From Thiotrichaceae bacterium (GTDB lineage Bacteria > Pseudomonadota > Gammaproteobacteria > Thiotrichales > Thiotrichaceae): 64,000 bases of DNA. The stretch spans positions 1 to 64,000 of the forward strand of contig JALSJU010000009.1 in assembly GCA_026989145.1 (NCBI GenBank), in the 5' to 3' direction. The position numbers and the translations under genes are program-made. The notes below the pieces were generated by a model that was not told the DNA's origin, did not search any database, and was given only the letters and a program-made list of their open reading frames with translations. Below, in pieces: positions 46,292-56,877 of the stretch (position 1 is the first letter of the stretch; every line of letters begins with the position of its first letter).

Positions 46292-46894
46292 TTATAAGTT
46301 CTGCCAAGATTTGTGTTTCTTAATTAAGCCTAAAGCATCTGTTAATAAAGTTTTCCCCGGTTCGGTATGAAACCAGGTTGATAGACCAGAGGGATGTGGT
46401 AACGGTATGCAATCTACCTGTAGGTGTGGTGTATCAATCACAAATTGTTTACCTACGACTTCATCGAGTTTTTTTGCTTGTAAGTATTGCGAAATAGCTA
46501 GCTTGCCAATAGGAATAATTAGCTTAGGTTGAAGTAGCTGGTACTCCTTTTCTAACCACTCTTTACAATTAGCTATTTCAATTTTATTAGGGATACGATC
46601 ACCACTGCTTTTTTTATTTTTACCTGGGAAACAACGACATACAGCAGACATGTAAACTTGACTTCGAACGCCCTCCTCATCAACGCCAATCGATTCAAAC
46701 CATTTGAATAAGGTTTTACCCGCTGTCCAACCAAAAGGCTTTTTGATTTTACCCTCATGAATTCCTGGTGCTTGACCAATCAGCATAATGGATGCATTAA
46801 CGGCTGTGCCAGTAATGACAGGTTGAATCATCTGAGAACATTTAGTACAGGCTTGTAATTGAGTTTGGTGCTTAATAATTTTATCGAGTATCAT
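46292..46894 (-). CDS. Uracil-DNA glycosylase family protein
   Basis: The 200-residue protein resembles family 4/5-like uracil-DNA glycosylases: MLIGQAPGIHEGKIKKPFGW (motif 1), LIIPIGKLAI and the C-terminal LPHPSG motif 2. Cysteines in CTKCSQM and CRCFPGK fit a 4Fe-4S cluster. It would remove uracil from DNA. The ATG at 46894 was chosen because the longer frame starts at a TTG at 46930 and would add residues outside the family. It converges on ppnN with a 26-base gap. Confidence 0.85.
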   Translation of the reverse strand: MILDKIIKHQTQLQACTKCSQMIQPVITGTAVNASIMLIGQAPGIHEGKIKKPFGWTAGKTLFKWFESIGVDEEGVRSQVYMSAVCRCFPGKNKKSSGDRIPNKIEIANCKEWLEKEYQLLQPKLIIPIGKLAISQYLQAKKLDEVVGKQFVIDTPHLQVDCIPLPHPSGLSTWFHTEPGKTLLTDALGLIKKHKSWQNL

Positions 46895-47108
46895 AATTAT
46901 AAATGTAATATTCCCACTTACTAAAAGCAAGCAAGCTATTACCCAATCCCAAGATAGAAACGCGAATGAGAGAGCAAAACTTTGTTTTCATAGGATATTA
47001 TCGAAAAATAATCATTTCATCCGTAGATTAATCGAGTATTTTTGGGATGTTCTATGGAATCAAAGGCTTGTGCTATCATCGTGTTTTCTATCTGGGGATT
47101 AAGGTATT

Positions 47109-48074
47109 ATGAAAAATACACAGAAACATTCGCAATACTTAGATCATGGTATCTTTCTTATTGATGCAGAATATGGCGACTCAGGAGTGGCCGCTATTTA
47201 TCTACTTGAGCAAGATGGTGAGATAGCGATAATCGAAACTGGAACTAACCTTAGTATCCCCTATGTTGAGCAAGCACTTTTAGAAACGGGCTTATCGTTT
47301 AATCAAGTACGCTATATTATTCCAACCCATGTTCACCTTGATCATGCTGGGGGAGCAGGTGAATTAATGCAGCTTTGCAATAATGCTAAACTCATTTGTC
47401 ATCCCTTTGGAGCGCGCCATTTAATTGACCCAAGCAAGCTAGAAGCAGGCACTATAGCCGTTTATGGTGAGGATAAGTTCCGCCAACTGTATGGTACTAT
47501 TCGTCCCATTGATGCAGATCGAGTGATCGAAGCACCGGATAATTTTTCAATTGATTTAAACGGTAGAAACCTGAGGTTTATAGATACACCAGGGCATGCA
47601 CGTCATCATTTTTGTGTTTATGATGAACTGAGCCAAGGTATTTTTGCAGGAGACACATTTGGGGTTTCATACCCGCAAATTACAACCAAACAAGGTCGCT
47701 TTATATTCGCAACTACAACACCGGTACAATTTGATCCCAATGCGTTGTTAAACAGTATTAGTAAGTTGATGTCTTTATCGCCACAACAGATGTACCTTAC
47801 ACATTATGGTACGATTACACCTAGCCCTGAAATTGTTGAGCAACTTAAACAGAGTATTATTGTCTTTAAAAGGATAGCGCTAGAGGCTGAACACACAAAC
47901 AACAACCGCACCGAAGCAATCCAAAATAATATTCAACAATTTTTACTTAAAAAGTTATTTGAAATGGGGTGCGAACAATCAGCCAAATTTTGTTCTGAAC
48001 AAATAAAAATGGATACGCTACTGAATGCACAGGGTTTAGATGTTTGGTTAAAGCGAAATAAAATAAATAGATAA
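47109..48074 (+). CDS. MBL-fold metallo-hydrolase
   Basis: The 321-residue protein has the metallo-beta-lactamase metal motif HVHLDHAGG (HxHxDH) near residue 80, a later TPGHARHH histidine and the GDTFGVSYP Asp loop. The residues after ~230 form a separate helical C-terminus. It is a cytosolic hydrolase of unknown substrate; thioester or lactone hydrolysis is common in related proteins. A small lipoprotein gene follows after 12 bases. Confidence 0.85.
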   Translation: MKNTQKHSQYLDHGIFLIDAEYGDSGVAAIYLLEQDGEIAIIETGTNLSIPYVEQALLETGLSFNQVRYIIPTHVHLDHAGGAGELMQLCNNAKLICHPFGARHLIDPSKLEAGTIAVYGEDKFRQLYGTIRPIDADRVIEAPDNFSIDLNGRNLRFIDTPGHARHHFCVYDELSQGIFAGDTFGVSYPQITTKQGRFIFATTTPVQFDPNALLNSISKLMSLSPQQMYLTHYGTITPSPEIVEQLKQSIIVFKRIALEAEHTNNNRTEAIQNNIQQFLLKKLFEMGCEQSAKFCSEQIKMDTLLNAQGLDVWLKRNKINR

Positions 48075-48086
48075 TAGGGGAAATAA

Positions 48087-48293
48087 ATGATCAAACATTT
48101 GATACTAGTTACGGTATTAGCGATAACACTTTCTGGCTGCTCAAGTCTAAAACAAGTTTTAGCTACAGCGGGCAGCTTCGCAGGGGCTGCCTACGCAAGA
48201 GATAAAGGCGAAAATGTTTACTTAGGCTCAATAGCCGGTGGATTAATCGGTAATTTGGCAGGTCAAATGATTTCTCAATCTCGACCCTATTAG
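48087..48293 (+). CDS. Small glycine-zipper lipoprotein, paralogue 1
   Basis: The 68-residue lipoprotein has lipobox LSGC (Cys at residue 18) followed by a glycine-rich hydrophobic segment (LGSIAGGLIGNLAGQMISQ), typical of glycine-zipper outer-membrane lipoproteins. It is related to the 76-residue product at 48448: both end in a SxxGGLxGNxAGQ segment. A family 2 MITE-like element separates the two. Confidence 0.8.
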   Translation: MIKHLILVTVLAITLSGCSSLKQVLATAGSFAGAAYARDKGENVYLGSIAGGLIGNLAGQMISQSRPY

Positions 48294-48305
48294 GGAAAGA
48301 CTGGT

Positions 48306-48429
48306 AACTGAATCAGTGACTTCACTACGGCACAGTACGCAAGCTATTGATTCATCACGGGTTTAAAAAACCCCATGCTAAACCAATAACTTACACCCTA
48401 TTATCCCCACTGAAGTCACGGATTCAGGT
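48306..48429 (+). repeat. Family 2 MITE-like element, copy 2 (124 bp)
   Basis: Its ends AACTGAATCAGTGACTTCAC and GTCACGGATTCAGGT match copy 1 at 20860, and the interior follows it with a ~40-base deletion. No target duplication is visible here. It is inserted between the two glycine-zipper lipoprotein genes and has no coding frame. Confidence 0.75.
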
Positions 48430-48447
48430 TAATTTTAGGGAATAAAA

Positions 48448-48678
48448 ATGAAACTCTTTCAAATAAGAAAATTAATTTCATTCACAATAATTGCTCTCGC
48501 ATTGACAGGGTGTTCAAATAGAAAAGAAGGGATGACAACTTTAGGCTCTTTGAGCGGGGTGATTATTGCTGCTTCTACAGGGAAAAATATATTGGTTGGT
48601 TCGGTAACTGGAGGGCTTGTTGGCAATATAGCTGGGCAAGTAACAACGCAGGCCATGGTTTCAAAGAGGAAGTTATAA
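48448..48678 (+). CDS. Small glycine-zipper lipoprotein, paralogue 2
   Basis: This 76-residue lipoprotein has lipobox LTGC (Cys at residue 22) and the glycine-zipper SVTGGLVGNIAGQVTTQA, clearly related to the gene at 48087. The two look like a tandem duplication later split by a family 2 element. Its last bases overlap the convergent M17 peptidase gene by six. Confidence 0.75.
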   Translation: MKLFQIRKLISFTIIALALTGCSNRKEGMTTLGSLSGVIIAASTGKNILVGSVTGGLVGNIAGQVTTQAMVSKRKL

Positions 48679-50079
48679 AAAGCGCTGTTGCAAATAATTA
48701 AATACACTTAATAAACCCATTGCTTCCCCACCTTTTGGTCGCCCTGCTCTAGCACGATTATTCCAAGCCATAACATCTATATGCGCCCACTCAATGTCTT
48801 GATCGACAAATTCATTTAAGTATAAGGCGGCTGTAATTGCACCGCCGTAACCTTCTGCTGAACAGTTGGTAATATCCGCAACCGGGCTATCGAGCTGGTA
48901 GCGATAAGAATGGTGTAGAGGCAGTGGCCAGAGTGTTTCACCGGTATTATCTGAGGCTTGCTGAATATCTCTTGCGAGTGTCCTTGAGTTGCTAAAGAGT
49001 GCTGGTATCTCAGTGCCTACTGCAACGCGGGCTGCTCCTGTTAAGGTTGCAAAATCAATAATTAATGATGATGATGTTTCACACGCTAAGCTTAAAGCAT
49101 CACATAACACTAAACGCCCTTCTGCATCGGTATTATCAATTTCTACCGTTTTATGTGCGCGTGTATCAATAATATCCCCAGGTCTAAAAGCATCACCTGA
49201 AATGGCATTGTCGGCAGCAGCTATCAATACTTGTAGACGTAGGGGTAAGTCAAAGCACATAATAAGGTGTGCAAGGCCTAAAACATGTGCTGCCCCACCC
49301 ATGTCTTTTTTCATATTACGCATGAACTTGGATGGCTTTAAGTCAAGCCCACCGGTGTCAAAGCATACGCCTTTACCAACTAGAGTAAGTAAAGGTAGTT
49401 CTTCATTCTGTTCTTTTGATGTCCATTCTAATTTGATTAGTCTTGGTGGATGCTCACTGGCGCGACCAACAGCATGTATGGCAGGAAAATTCTCAGTTAG
49501 TAGTTCATCACCGACAAATTCACTAAACTGTGCTTGATGTTGCTGCGCTAATTCTTTAACGACCTCTGAAAGTTCCTCCGGCATCATGTGATTGGCGGGC
49601 GTATTGACCATATCACGTACGAGAGTAAAGGCATCTACAAAGGCTTGAACTTGTGCTAACTGATCACTAGCTAGTTTTAATAAAGGTGTGTTTTTCGGCT
49701 CTAAAAAATCTTTCTTAAAGAAATCAAAACGATAGGCGCCTAAGCCCCAGCCAATGGCTGCTTGAATTTGTTCGTTTTCTGACCAGTTCGATTCAATATG
49801 ATACTCACCCTCAGGTAATGAGGTTGCTAAGGATGACATTGACCAGATTCTGGCACTATCTGGATTATCTGGTGATGCATGCTCAATACCACAAAGAATT
49901 CGATCAATCTTCCCGTCCTGATTGGGTATTATACAAAACGATGAAGGCTTGGCTTCAAAAGAAGACTGAGCGACCCAGTTTCTTAAGAAGTCTGATTGTT
50001 CGTTTAAGTAAATTTCCAGTTCATTTTTTACCACAGGAACGAGTGGAATGCTGTTACTACATTCTGTAATAAAACTCAT
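48673..50079 (-). CDS. M17 leucyl aminopeptidase family protein
   Basis: The 468-residue protein has the M17 metal strings LVGKGVCFDTGGLDLKP, KKDMGGAAHVLGLA and DNTDAEGRLVLCDALS. It is clearly distinct from the PepA at 33873, with a different N-terminal domain, and is closer to the PepB-like group often found beside carB/greA in gammaproteobacteria. Its ATG shares one base with the phosphatase stop codon (TAATG). Confidence 0.88.
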   Translation of the reverse strand: MSFITECSNSIPLVPVVKNELEIYLNEQSDFLRNWVAQSSFEAKPSSFCIIPNQDGKIDRILCGIEHASPDNPDSARIWSMSSLATSLPEGEYHIESNWSENEQIQAAIGWGLGAYRFDFFKKDFLEPKNTPLLKLASDQLAQVQAFVDAFTLVRDMVNTPANHMMPEELSEVVKELAQQHQAQFSEFVGDELLTENFPAIHAVGRASEHPPRLIKLEWTSKEQNEELPLLTLVGKGVCFDTGGLDLKPSKFMRNMKKDMGGAAHVLGLAHLIMCFDLPLRLQVLIAAADNAISGDAFRPGDIIDTRAHKTVEIDNTDAEGRLVLCDALSLACETSSSLIIDFATLTGAARVAVGTEIPALFSNSRTLARDIQQASDNTGETLWPLPLHHSYRYQLDSPVADITNCSAEGYGGAITAALYLNEFVDQDIEWAHIDVMAWNNRARAGRPKGGEAMGLLSVFNYLQQRFL

Positions 50080-50678
50080 TATTTATACTCAACTAAACAG
50101 GCCCACTGGCCTGTTTCATCATGGTGAATTTGTAGTTTTGAAAGACTGCCGTATGCAACTGGAAGGCTAAATAACTTTTCATTTGGCATGCCAAGAATAT
50201 GCATAAGGATGATTCGAATGACCCCTGCATGTGAAATTAGCAAAATACGTTGCCCCTGATTCTCTTCAATAAGGTTTTTAAATGCCGCTAAAATACGCCC
50301 TTGAAATAAATGATAATCTTCACCATCTGGAGGAGTAATAGTCGTTGGTGAAAGGCTCCATTGATGCAAAAGTTCTGCATCGCTCTTTAAAATTTCATTC
50401 GGTGGAAGTCCATCCCAAAGACCATAATCTATCTCTTTTAATTGGTCATTGATATCTAACTCAATGTCATCTTCTGATGCAATTAACTCCGCAAACTCAC
50501 TGCAACATTGTAACGGCGATGAAATAACAATATCCCAATCACTTTTACCGTCTAAGGTACTAACCATTTGTTGCCAGCCAGCATCAGTTAACGGGTCATC
50601 TGTTACACCACGATAAACTTCTCGACCTTCTACCTCGCCATGGCGAAGTAAATCGATCGTCGTTATTGACGTTTTCAT
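50079..50678 (-). CDS. Histidine phosphatase family protein
   Basis: The 199-residue protein has the catalytic RHGE motif (LLRHGEVEGREVYRG) and the second His in LLISHAGVIR. It resembles alpha-ribazole phosphatase (CobC)-type enzymes of the phosphoglycerate mutase fold, but no cobalamin gene is near, so the substrate is open. It is coupled to the M17 peptidase and follows greA by about 40 bases. Confidence 0.85.
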   Translation of the reverse strand: MKTSITTIDLLRHGEVEGREVYRGVTDDPLTDAGWQQMVSTLDGKSDWDIVISSPLQCCSEFAELIASEDDIELDINDQLKEIDYGLWDGLPPNEILKSDAELLHQWSLSPTTITPPDGEDYHLFQGRILAAFKNLIEENQGQRILLISHAGVIRIILMHILGMPNEKLFSLPVAYGSLSKLQIHHDETGQWACLVEYK

Positions 50679-50718
50679 TTATTATTTATGTCCTTTTGAA
50701 GCCAATTAACTGAATACT

Positions 50719-51195
50719 TCAAATATATTTAACGTCAATGATTTCATATTCACGAATACCCGCAGGAGCGTTAACGGTGGCAACATCGCCCTCTTCTTTA
50801 CCTATCATTGCACGTGCTATAGGAGACGATACTGCAATTTTGTTAAGCTTAATATCCGCTTCAATATCACCGACAATTTGGTAAGTGACTGTTTCTTCCG
50901 TATCTAAATCTTCTAGTTCAACAGTGGCACCGAAAACCACACGGCCTTCAACATTTAATGAGCTCACATCAATTAGCTGTGCGGTGGAAAGTACAGACTC
51001 TAGTTCTTGAATCCGACCTTCGCAAAAACTCTGTTGCTCTCGAGCAGCGTGGTATTCAGCATTTTCTTTTAGGTCACCGTGTTCTCTTGCGGTAGCAATA
51101 GCCTGAACAATTTCAGGACGAGTGACCGTTTTTAACTCATTTAACTCTGCTTTTAAGATTTCAGCGCCTTTTTGTGTGACGGGTGCTCGATCCAT
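50719..51195 (-). CDS. greA: Transcript cleavage factor GreA
   Basis: GreA rescues backtracked RNA polymerase by stimulating cleavage of the RNA 3' end. The 158-residue protein has the N-terminal coiled coil with the acidic tip ([19 protein letters not shown]) and a C-terminal FKBP-like domain with [18 protein letters not shown]. It follows carB by 34 bases, the common carAB-greA order. Confidence 0.96.
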   Translation of the reverse strand: MDRAPVTQKGAEILKAELNELKTVTRPEIVQAIATAREHGDLKENAEYHAAREQQSFCEGRIQELESVLSTAQLIDVSSLNVEGRVVFGATVELEDLDTEETVTYQIVGDIEADIKLNKIAVSSPIARAMIGKEEGDVATVNAPAGIREYEIIDVKYI

Positions 51196-51229
51196 AATAT
51201 TTTTCCTTTTTTTAATCTGTTTTTTTTAT

Positions 51230-54200
51230 TTAGCCAATATCTTGTAATTTATAGACAACTTCATCTTCATTATGCATTAAAGCCTGACATAATGCCCAAG
51301 CTCCAGTAATTGTCGTCGTGTAAGCGACTTTACCGCGTAACGCGACCCGACGAATTTCCGATGAATCTTCAATTGCGCTTTTACCTTCGGTGGTATTGAC
51401 AATAAAATCAACTTGGCTATTTTTAAGTAAATCAACAATATGTGGCCGGCCTTCACGGACTTTATTAACTACCTCACAATTAAAACCAGCTGACTCTAAT
51501 GTGCGTGCAGTACCACGTGTTGCTATCAAGGTGAATTTTAGGTTTGTTAGTAGTTTAGCTACATCGATTACCGCTTTTCTATCGGCCTCTCGTACGCTGA
51601 TAAACGCGGTACCACCAATTTTAGGAAAATCAACACTCGCACCTTGTTGTGATTTTCCATATGCCTCGGCAAAGGTTTTGCCAACACCCATAACTTCACC
51701 CGTCGATTTCATCTCGGGGCCTAAAATTGGATCAACTGCAGGAAATTTAATAAACGGGAATACCGCTTCTTTGACAAAGAACAGCTCGGGAATTATTTCT
51801 TTTGTCATCCCCTGCTCTTTTAATGACTGTCCCGCCATACATCTAGCAGCAACCTTTGCTAATTGTCGACCTGTGGCTTTTGATACATAGGGTACAGTTC
51901 GTGATGCTCGTGGATTAACTTCTAGTACATAGATAGTTTGCTTACCCGCATCATCCGTTTGAATTGCAAATTGCACATTCATCAAGCCAATCACATTTAA
52001 CGCTAATGCCATCGCTCGTGTTTGCTCACGCATATCATCTTGGATTTCGGTACTTAAAGAGTATGGTGGTAATGAACAGGCTGAATCACCAGAATGTACA
52101 CCGGCCTGTTCGATATGCTGCATAATACCGCCAATTAAAACATCAGTACCATCACAAATTGCATCCACGTCAACTTCTATCGCATCATCTAAAAAACGAT
52201 CAAGTAAAACAGGGGAATCATTAGATACTTTAACGGCATCACGCATATAGACACGCAAGTCTTCTTCGCTATGAACGATTTCCATTGCTCGCCCACCAAG
52301 AACATAAGAGGGACGTACAACTAAGGGGTAACCAACTTCTTCGGCTAAACGAACACCTTCTTCAATATTTCTCGCGGTACGGTTTGGCGGTTGTTTTAAA
52401 CCCAGTTTTTCTATAAGTTGCTGGAAACGTTCACGATCTTCAGCTAAGTCAATCGCATCAGGGCTAGTACCGATAATCGGCGCACCTGCAGCTTCCAGTT
52501 CATCGGCGAGTTTAAGCGGTGTTTGTCCGCCATATTGAACTATAAGCCCTTTGGGTTTTTCTATATCGACAATATCTAACACATTTTCTAAAGTCAGTGG
52601 TTCAAAATATAATCTATCAGAGGTGTCGTAATCAGTAGATACCGTTTCAGGGTTGCAGTTAACCATGATGGTTTCATAACCATCATCACGTAACGAAAGC
52701 GCAGCATGAACACAGCAGTAGTCAAACTCAATCCCTTGCCCGACTCGGTTTGGACCTCCACCGAGAATAATTATTTTATCTTTATCACTAGGATTTGATT
52801 CGCATTCTTCATCGTAGCTGGAATACATGTAGGCAGTATCTGTTGAAAACTCTGCTGCACAGGTATCAACACGTTTATAGACTGGTGTTACACCTAAATC
52901 ATGACGATGTTTACGAATGACCTTTTCTTTTGTGTCTAACAATCTTGCTAAACGTCGATCAGAAAAGCCTTTGCGTTTCAAATCAAACATTTCATCTTTT
53001 GATAAGCTGTTAGGTAAGCTACCCTTAAGCTTATTTTCCATGAGAATTAATTCTTCAATTTGGCTAAGGAACCAGGGGTCAATTGCGGTTAAATCGAATA
53101 AGTCTTGTTGCGACATACCAAAGCGGAAACCATCTGCTACATATAAGATACGCTCTGGTCCGACTTCGGTTAGCTCTTGACGTAGAATATCTTTGGCATT
53201 ATCGGTGTTTAAATCAACCCGTTCATCCAAACCATCAATATCAATCTCTAGCCCGCGTAACGCCTTTTGGAAAGACTCTTGAAAGGTGCGACCCATTGCC
53301 ATGACTTCACCAACAGATTTCATCTGCGTAGTTAGACGAGCGTCTGCTTGAGGGAATTTTTCAAAGGTGAAGCGTGGAATTTTAGTAACCACGTAGTCTA
53401 TTGATGGCTCAAAAGATGCAGGTGTTGCACCACCTGTTATGTCGTTTTGTAGTTCATCTAACGTATATCCTATTGCCAATTTTGCTGCAATTTTTGCAAT
53501 CGGAAAACCAGTGGCTTTTGATGCTAAAGCTGATGAGCGAGATACACGCGGATTCATTTCAATAATGACCATGCGCCCATCTTTCGGATTTATTGAGAAC
53601 TGGACATTGGAGCCTCCCGTTTCGACGCCAATTTTTCTCAATACTGCTAAGGAGGCATTACGAAGAATTTGATATTCTTTATCGGTGAGTGTCTGCGCGG
53701 GAGCAACAGTAATTGAGTCTCCAGTATGAATCCCCATTGGGTCAAGGTTTTCAATCGCACAGATGATGATACAGTTATCAGCTTGATCACGTACCACTTC
53801 CATCTCATACTCTTTCCAGCCTAATAGAGATTCTTCAAGGAGTACTTCGGTAGTTGGTGAGAAATCTAAGCCTCGTGCAACGATTTCCTCAAACTCATCC
53901 ATATTGTAAGCAATACCGCCACCAGAGCCCCCCATCGTGAACGATGGACGACAAATAGTAGGAAAGCCTAAACCTTTTTGTACTTGGCGTGCTTCTTCCA
54001 TACTGTGAGCAACGCCTGAACGTGCTGAACTTAGGCCGATTTCTTCCATAGCCACGCGAAACTTTTCACGGTCTTCGGCCATGTCAATAGCTTCTTTTTT
54101 AGCACCTATCATTTCGATGCCATATTTTTCTAAAACACCTTCACGATCAAGGTCAAGCGCACAATTGAGCGCTGTTTGCCCACCCATTGTAGGAAGTAAA

Positions 54201-54454
54201 ACATCAGGACGTTCTTTTTCAATAATAGTTGCAACAGTCTGCCAACGTATTGGCTCAATATAGGTTGCATCTGCCATTTCTGGGTCTGTCATGATGGTGG
54301 CAGGATTGGAGTTAACAAGAATTACTCGATAACCTTCCTCACGCAATGCTTTACAAGCTTGCGCCCCCGAATAATCAAACTCACAGGCTTGACCAATCAC
54401 AATCGGTCCAGCGCCAATTATCAAAATACTTTTTATATCGGTACGTTTAGGCAT
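51230..54454 (-). CDS. carB: Carbamoyl phosphate synthase large subunit CarB
   Basis: CarB makes carbamoyl phosphate from bicarbonate, ATP and ammonia delivered by CarA, feeding arginine and pyrimidine synthesis. At 1074 residues it is full length, with two ATP-grasp halves ([17 protein letters not shown] and [17 protein letters not shown]) and the C-terminal MGS-like allosteric domain ([17 protein letters not shown]). Its ATG shares one base with the carA stop (TAATG), so the two are translationally coupled. Confidence 0.97.
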   Translation of the reverse strand: MPKRTDIKSILIIGAGPIVIGQACEFDYSGAQACKALREEGYRVILVNSNPATIMTDPEMADATYIEPIRWQTVATIIEKERPDVLLPTMGGQTALNCALDLDREGVLEKYGIEMIGAKKEAIDMAEDREKFRVAMEEIGLSSARSGVAHSMEEARQVQKGLGFPTICRPSFTMGGSGGGIAYNMDEFEEIVARGLDFSPTTEVLLEESLLGWKEYEMEVVRDQADNCIIICAIENLDPMGIHTGDSITVAPAQTLTDKEYQILRNASLAVLRKIGVETGGSNVQFSINPKDGRMVIIEMNPRVSRSSALASKATGFPIAKIAAKLAIGYTLDELQNDITGGATPASFEPSIDYVVTKIPRFTFEKFPQADARLTTQMKSVGEVMAMGRTFQESFQKALRGLEIDIDGLDERVDLNTDNAKDILRQELTEVGPERILYVADGFRFGMSQQDLFDLTAIDPWFLSQIEELILMENKLKGSLPNSLSKDEMFDLKRKGFSDRRLARLLDTKEKVIRKHRHDLGVTPVYKRVDTCAAEFSTDTAYMYSSYDEECESNPSDKDKIIILGGGPNRVGQGIEFDYCCVHAALSLRDDGYETIMVNCNPETVSTDYDTSDRLYFEPLTLENVLDIVDIEKPKGLIVQYGGQTPLKLADELEAAGAPIIGTSPDAIDLAEDRERFQQLIEKLGLKQPPNRTARNIEEGVRLAEEVGYPLVVRPSYVLGGRAMEIVHSEEDLRVYMRDAVKVSNDSPVLLDRFLDDAIEVDVDAICDGTDVLIGGIMQHIEQAGVHSGDSACSLPPYSLSTEIQDDMREQTRAMALALNVIGLMNVQFAIQTDDAGKQTIYVLEVNPRASRTVPYVSKATGRQLAKVAARCMAGQSLKEQGMTKEIIPELFFVKEAVFPFIKFPAVDPILGPEMKSTGEVMGVGKTFAEAYGKSQQGASVDFPKIGGTAFISVREADRKAVIDVAKLLTNLKFTLIATRGTARTLESAGFNCEVVNKVREGRPHIVDLLKNSQVDFIVNTTEGKSAIEDSSEIRRVALRGKVAYTTTITGAWALCQALMHNEDEVVYKLQDIG

Positions 54455-55626
54455 TATTTTGTCTCCAGACTAGTAGACTTCACGGGCGAGTATAAAGACA
54501 TGAGCTCAATAAAATCATCAAATATAGGAGCAATATCATGTGGGCCGGGACTAGCTTCAGGATGACCTTGAAAGCCATAGGCAGGTACATCAGTGCGCTT
54601 AATGCCTTGTAAACTATTATCAAATAGAGACTTATGAGTTAATATTAAATTATCAGGCAAAGTGTTTTCATCAACAGAAAAGCCATGGTTTTGGCTGGTA
54701 ATCATGACGCGCTTTGTATTTAAATCTTGTACAGGGTGGTTTGCCCCGTGATGGCCAAATTTCATTTTTAAGGTTGATGCACCACTGGCTAAGGCTAATA
54801 ATTGATGTCCAAGACATATACCAAAAATAGGTACTTTTTTATCCAAGACCTCTTGTATTGCTTGAATCGCATAATCACAAGGCTCTGGGTCACCCGGACC
54901 GTTGGATAAAAAGACCCCATCAGGGTTCATTTTTAATACATCGGATGCCGGCGTTTGCGCAGGCACAACCGTAACGCGACAGCCGCGGTCTACCATCATT
55001 CGTAGGATATTTTTCTTTATTCCAAAATCATAGGCAACGACATGAAACTTTGTGTCTTCGGGGGTTAAACTCGCATGCTCGTCGGTAATTAAATCCCAAG
55101 TATGTTCCTTCCATGTATATGCTTTTTTTGTGCTTACTACTTTGGCTAAATCCATGCCTTTTAAACCAGGAAATCTCATCAAATCGTTTTTAGCCAATTC
55201 TATGGTTGAGTTTTCAACTATGCCTGCAAAGATACAACCACGTTGAGCCCCTTTTTCACGTAAAATTCTTGTTAATCGGCGGGTATCAATATCGGAAATG
55301 GCTACCACTTTCTTCCTATTTAAATAGTCCGATAAAGATTCTTCTGAACGCCAGTTACTTAATAAACTAGGAACATCTTTAACGACAAGGCCTGCGGCAA
55401 AAATAGAATCTGATTCTTCATCATTTTGATTTATTCCAGTACTACCAATATGGGGGTATGTTAAAGTGATAATTTGTTGGGCGTAAGAAGGGTCAGTGAG
55501 AATTTCTTGATAACCCGTCAGTGATGTATTAAAAACAACTTCGCCAACACTGATGCCTTTATATCCAATAGATTGGCCATAGAAGATGCTGCCATCTTCA
55601 AGAACTAAGATTGCGCTGTTTTTCAA
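54454..55626 (-). CDS. carA: Carbamoyl phosphate synthase small subunit CarA
   Basis: CarA is the glutaminase subunit. The 390-residue protein has the family N-terminal domain ([13 protein letters not shown]) and the amidotransferase domain with [12 protein letters not shown] (catalytic Cys) and [11 protein letters not shown] (His). It begins with TTG at 55626, with GGGAG eight bases upstream; E. coli carA also uses a TTG start. Upstream lies a 158-base promoter region and then palindromic elements. Confidence 0.96.
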   Translation of the reverse strand: MKNSAILVLEDGSIFYGQSIGYKGISVGEVVFNTSLTGYQEILTDPSYAQQIITLTYPHIGSTGINQNDEESDSIFAAGLVVKDVPSLLSNWRSEESLSDYLNRKKVVAISDIDTRRLTRILREKGAQRGCIFAGIVENSTIELAKNDLMRFPGLKGMDLAKVVSTKKAYTWKEHTWDLITDEHASLTPEDTKFHVVAYDFGIKKNILRMMVDRGCRVTVVPAQTPASDVLKMNPDGVFLSNGPGDPEPCDYAIQAIQEVLDKKVPIFGICLGHQLLALASGASTLKMKFGHHGANHPVQDLNTKRVMITSQNHGFSVDENTLPDNLILTHKSLFDNSLQGIKRTDVPAYGFQGHPEASPGPHDIAPIFDDFIELMSLYSPVKSTSLETK

Positions 55627-55788
55627 GCTAAAACTCCCTTATAACTTTGAAAACCATTATGGTAATGGCTGGGGGGTCAAAAGTATTCTTACACACACAA
55701 ACAATGATCTAAACTATTTTCTAGTTAACAATCATTTATGAATACTAATCACTGGTAATTCCGAAATGGTTTAATGTTAAGTGTTTAA

Positions 55789-55864
55789 GGAAACCCTAAT
55801 AAGATCCATTATTTTAGCGTGCCATATCTGCCGCTATCTTTTAATCGACTTAATCAGGGTTTCC
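55789..55864. repeat. Short palindromic element upstream of carA
   Basis: GGAAACCCTAATAAGATCC and GACTTAATCAGGGTTTCC are imperfect inverted ends of the family seen at 44723, with a longer, diverged interior. TTAA stands on the left (55785-55788) and TTGA on the right. Five bases later, a family 1 element begins. Bases 55627-55784 hold only the carA promoter region. Confidence 0.65.
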
Positions 55865-55869
55865 TTGAA

Positions 55870-56157
55870 AGAAGCTCTGAACAACCTAGTTGGATTCTGC
55901 GAATTTACAAGGCATCAAGCCCTAGGCGCATTTTTTGAAATCGATACGCCAGTGACATGCTGCAACAACCTCCGCAAAAAATTACAATTACGGAATAGAT
56001 GTCTTTAAGCTCGCTACCTATTATCTTGCACGGCTTAGTCAGGTTTCAAACGTCTTCGTTATTGATTTTAACCATAGATAATGACTATGCTTAAAAACAA
56101 TGCCTTGAACTTGAAAACTTGGCGTTGCCAGAATCAGCTAGGTTATTCAGAGGTTCC
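55870..56157 (-). repeat. Family 1 MITE-like element, copy C, diverged and inverted
   Basis: Its ends (GAAGCTCTGAACAACCTAG and CTAGGTTATTCAGAGGTTCC) match copies A and B. The interior reads in the opposite orientation: TTTACAAGGCATCAAG is the inverse of copy A's right arm. It is 28 bases longer and more diverged, and has no clear target duplication (TGAA versus CAAA). A 75-codon frame crossing it is not a gene. Confidence 0.75.
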
Positions 56158-56250
56158 CAAAGCTAGATTAAAAACCATTTTTACTGAACGAGTGTATTCT
56201 ACTCGAAAAAAGAAGCGAGTGTCTATCAAGGAAACAGGGATTATTAACTT

Positions 56251-56844
56251 TTAATGATTTAAATTTTGTATTTGCTTTTCAAGTTCCTTTAAAAGCTTGT
56301 CTCTCTTTTTTGGAAGTACTTTATTTGCCCTGAGTGTATCTTTTAATTTATTGTCTAACTTCTCTAAAACAACGTCTAAAGCTTGTGATTCTTCTTTTAA
56401 AGTGATTAGTTTTGTATTTAAGGCTTGGTTTGCAGAATCAACTTGAGTAACTTTATGTTTAAAACTTGCTAAATTTGCTTGGCTAGTTCTTAGAAAAAGG
56501 TCTTTTTCAATTTCTGCCATTAAGTTATCTGAAATTTCAAACAAAGTATTTTCTGAAGTTTTTTTGGCGTCTAACGTAATTGCTAAATTCTTTGCTAAAA
56601 CAGTTTGTTGAAGATTATTACTGCTAACAGTATCTGGCATAGTTAAGGTTTTTATTACTGTTTTATCTTTTTGTTGAGTGTTTAGACGAGTGGATTGCTT
56701 GTTTTTAGTTTTAGAAAACATCTCACCCACAGAATTAGGTACGTATTGTGATAATTCTGTCGAAGAATCTTTTGAAAAAAGACCTAATGCAAAAGCAAGC
56801 ACACCTAATAAAACCATCAGAGAAATTAGTAAAATTTTATTCAT
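56251..56844 (-). CDS. Membrane-anchored coiled-coil protein of unknown function
   Basis: The 197-residue protein has one N-terminal membrane helix (KILLISLMVLLGVLAFALG) and a long charged helical region likely to form a coiled coil (about residues 85-195, ending LLKELEKQIQNLNH). No family recognised. The ATG at 56844 was preferred to an upstream TTG frame at 56865, because GGA lies at suitable spacing. It follows the gene at 56878 by 33 bases. Confidence 0.6.
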   Translation of the reverse strand: MNKILLISLMVLLGVLAFALGLFSKDSSTELSQYVPNSVGEMFSKTKNKQSTRLNTQQKDKTVIKTLTMPDTVSSNNLQQTVLAKNLAITLDAKKTSENTLFEISDNLMAEIEKDLFLRTSQANLASFKHKVTQVDSANQALNTKLITLKEESQALDVVLEKLDNKLKDTLRANKVLPKKRDKLLKELEKQIQNLNH

Positions 56845-56877
56845 GTTTATTCCATTTATCAACAAGCGTTAAATTGC

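Noticed and set aside
55781-56008. 75-codon plus-strand frame upstream of carA
   Set aside because: It runs across the palindrome and the family 1 element and has no protein-like conservation between element copies.
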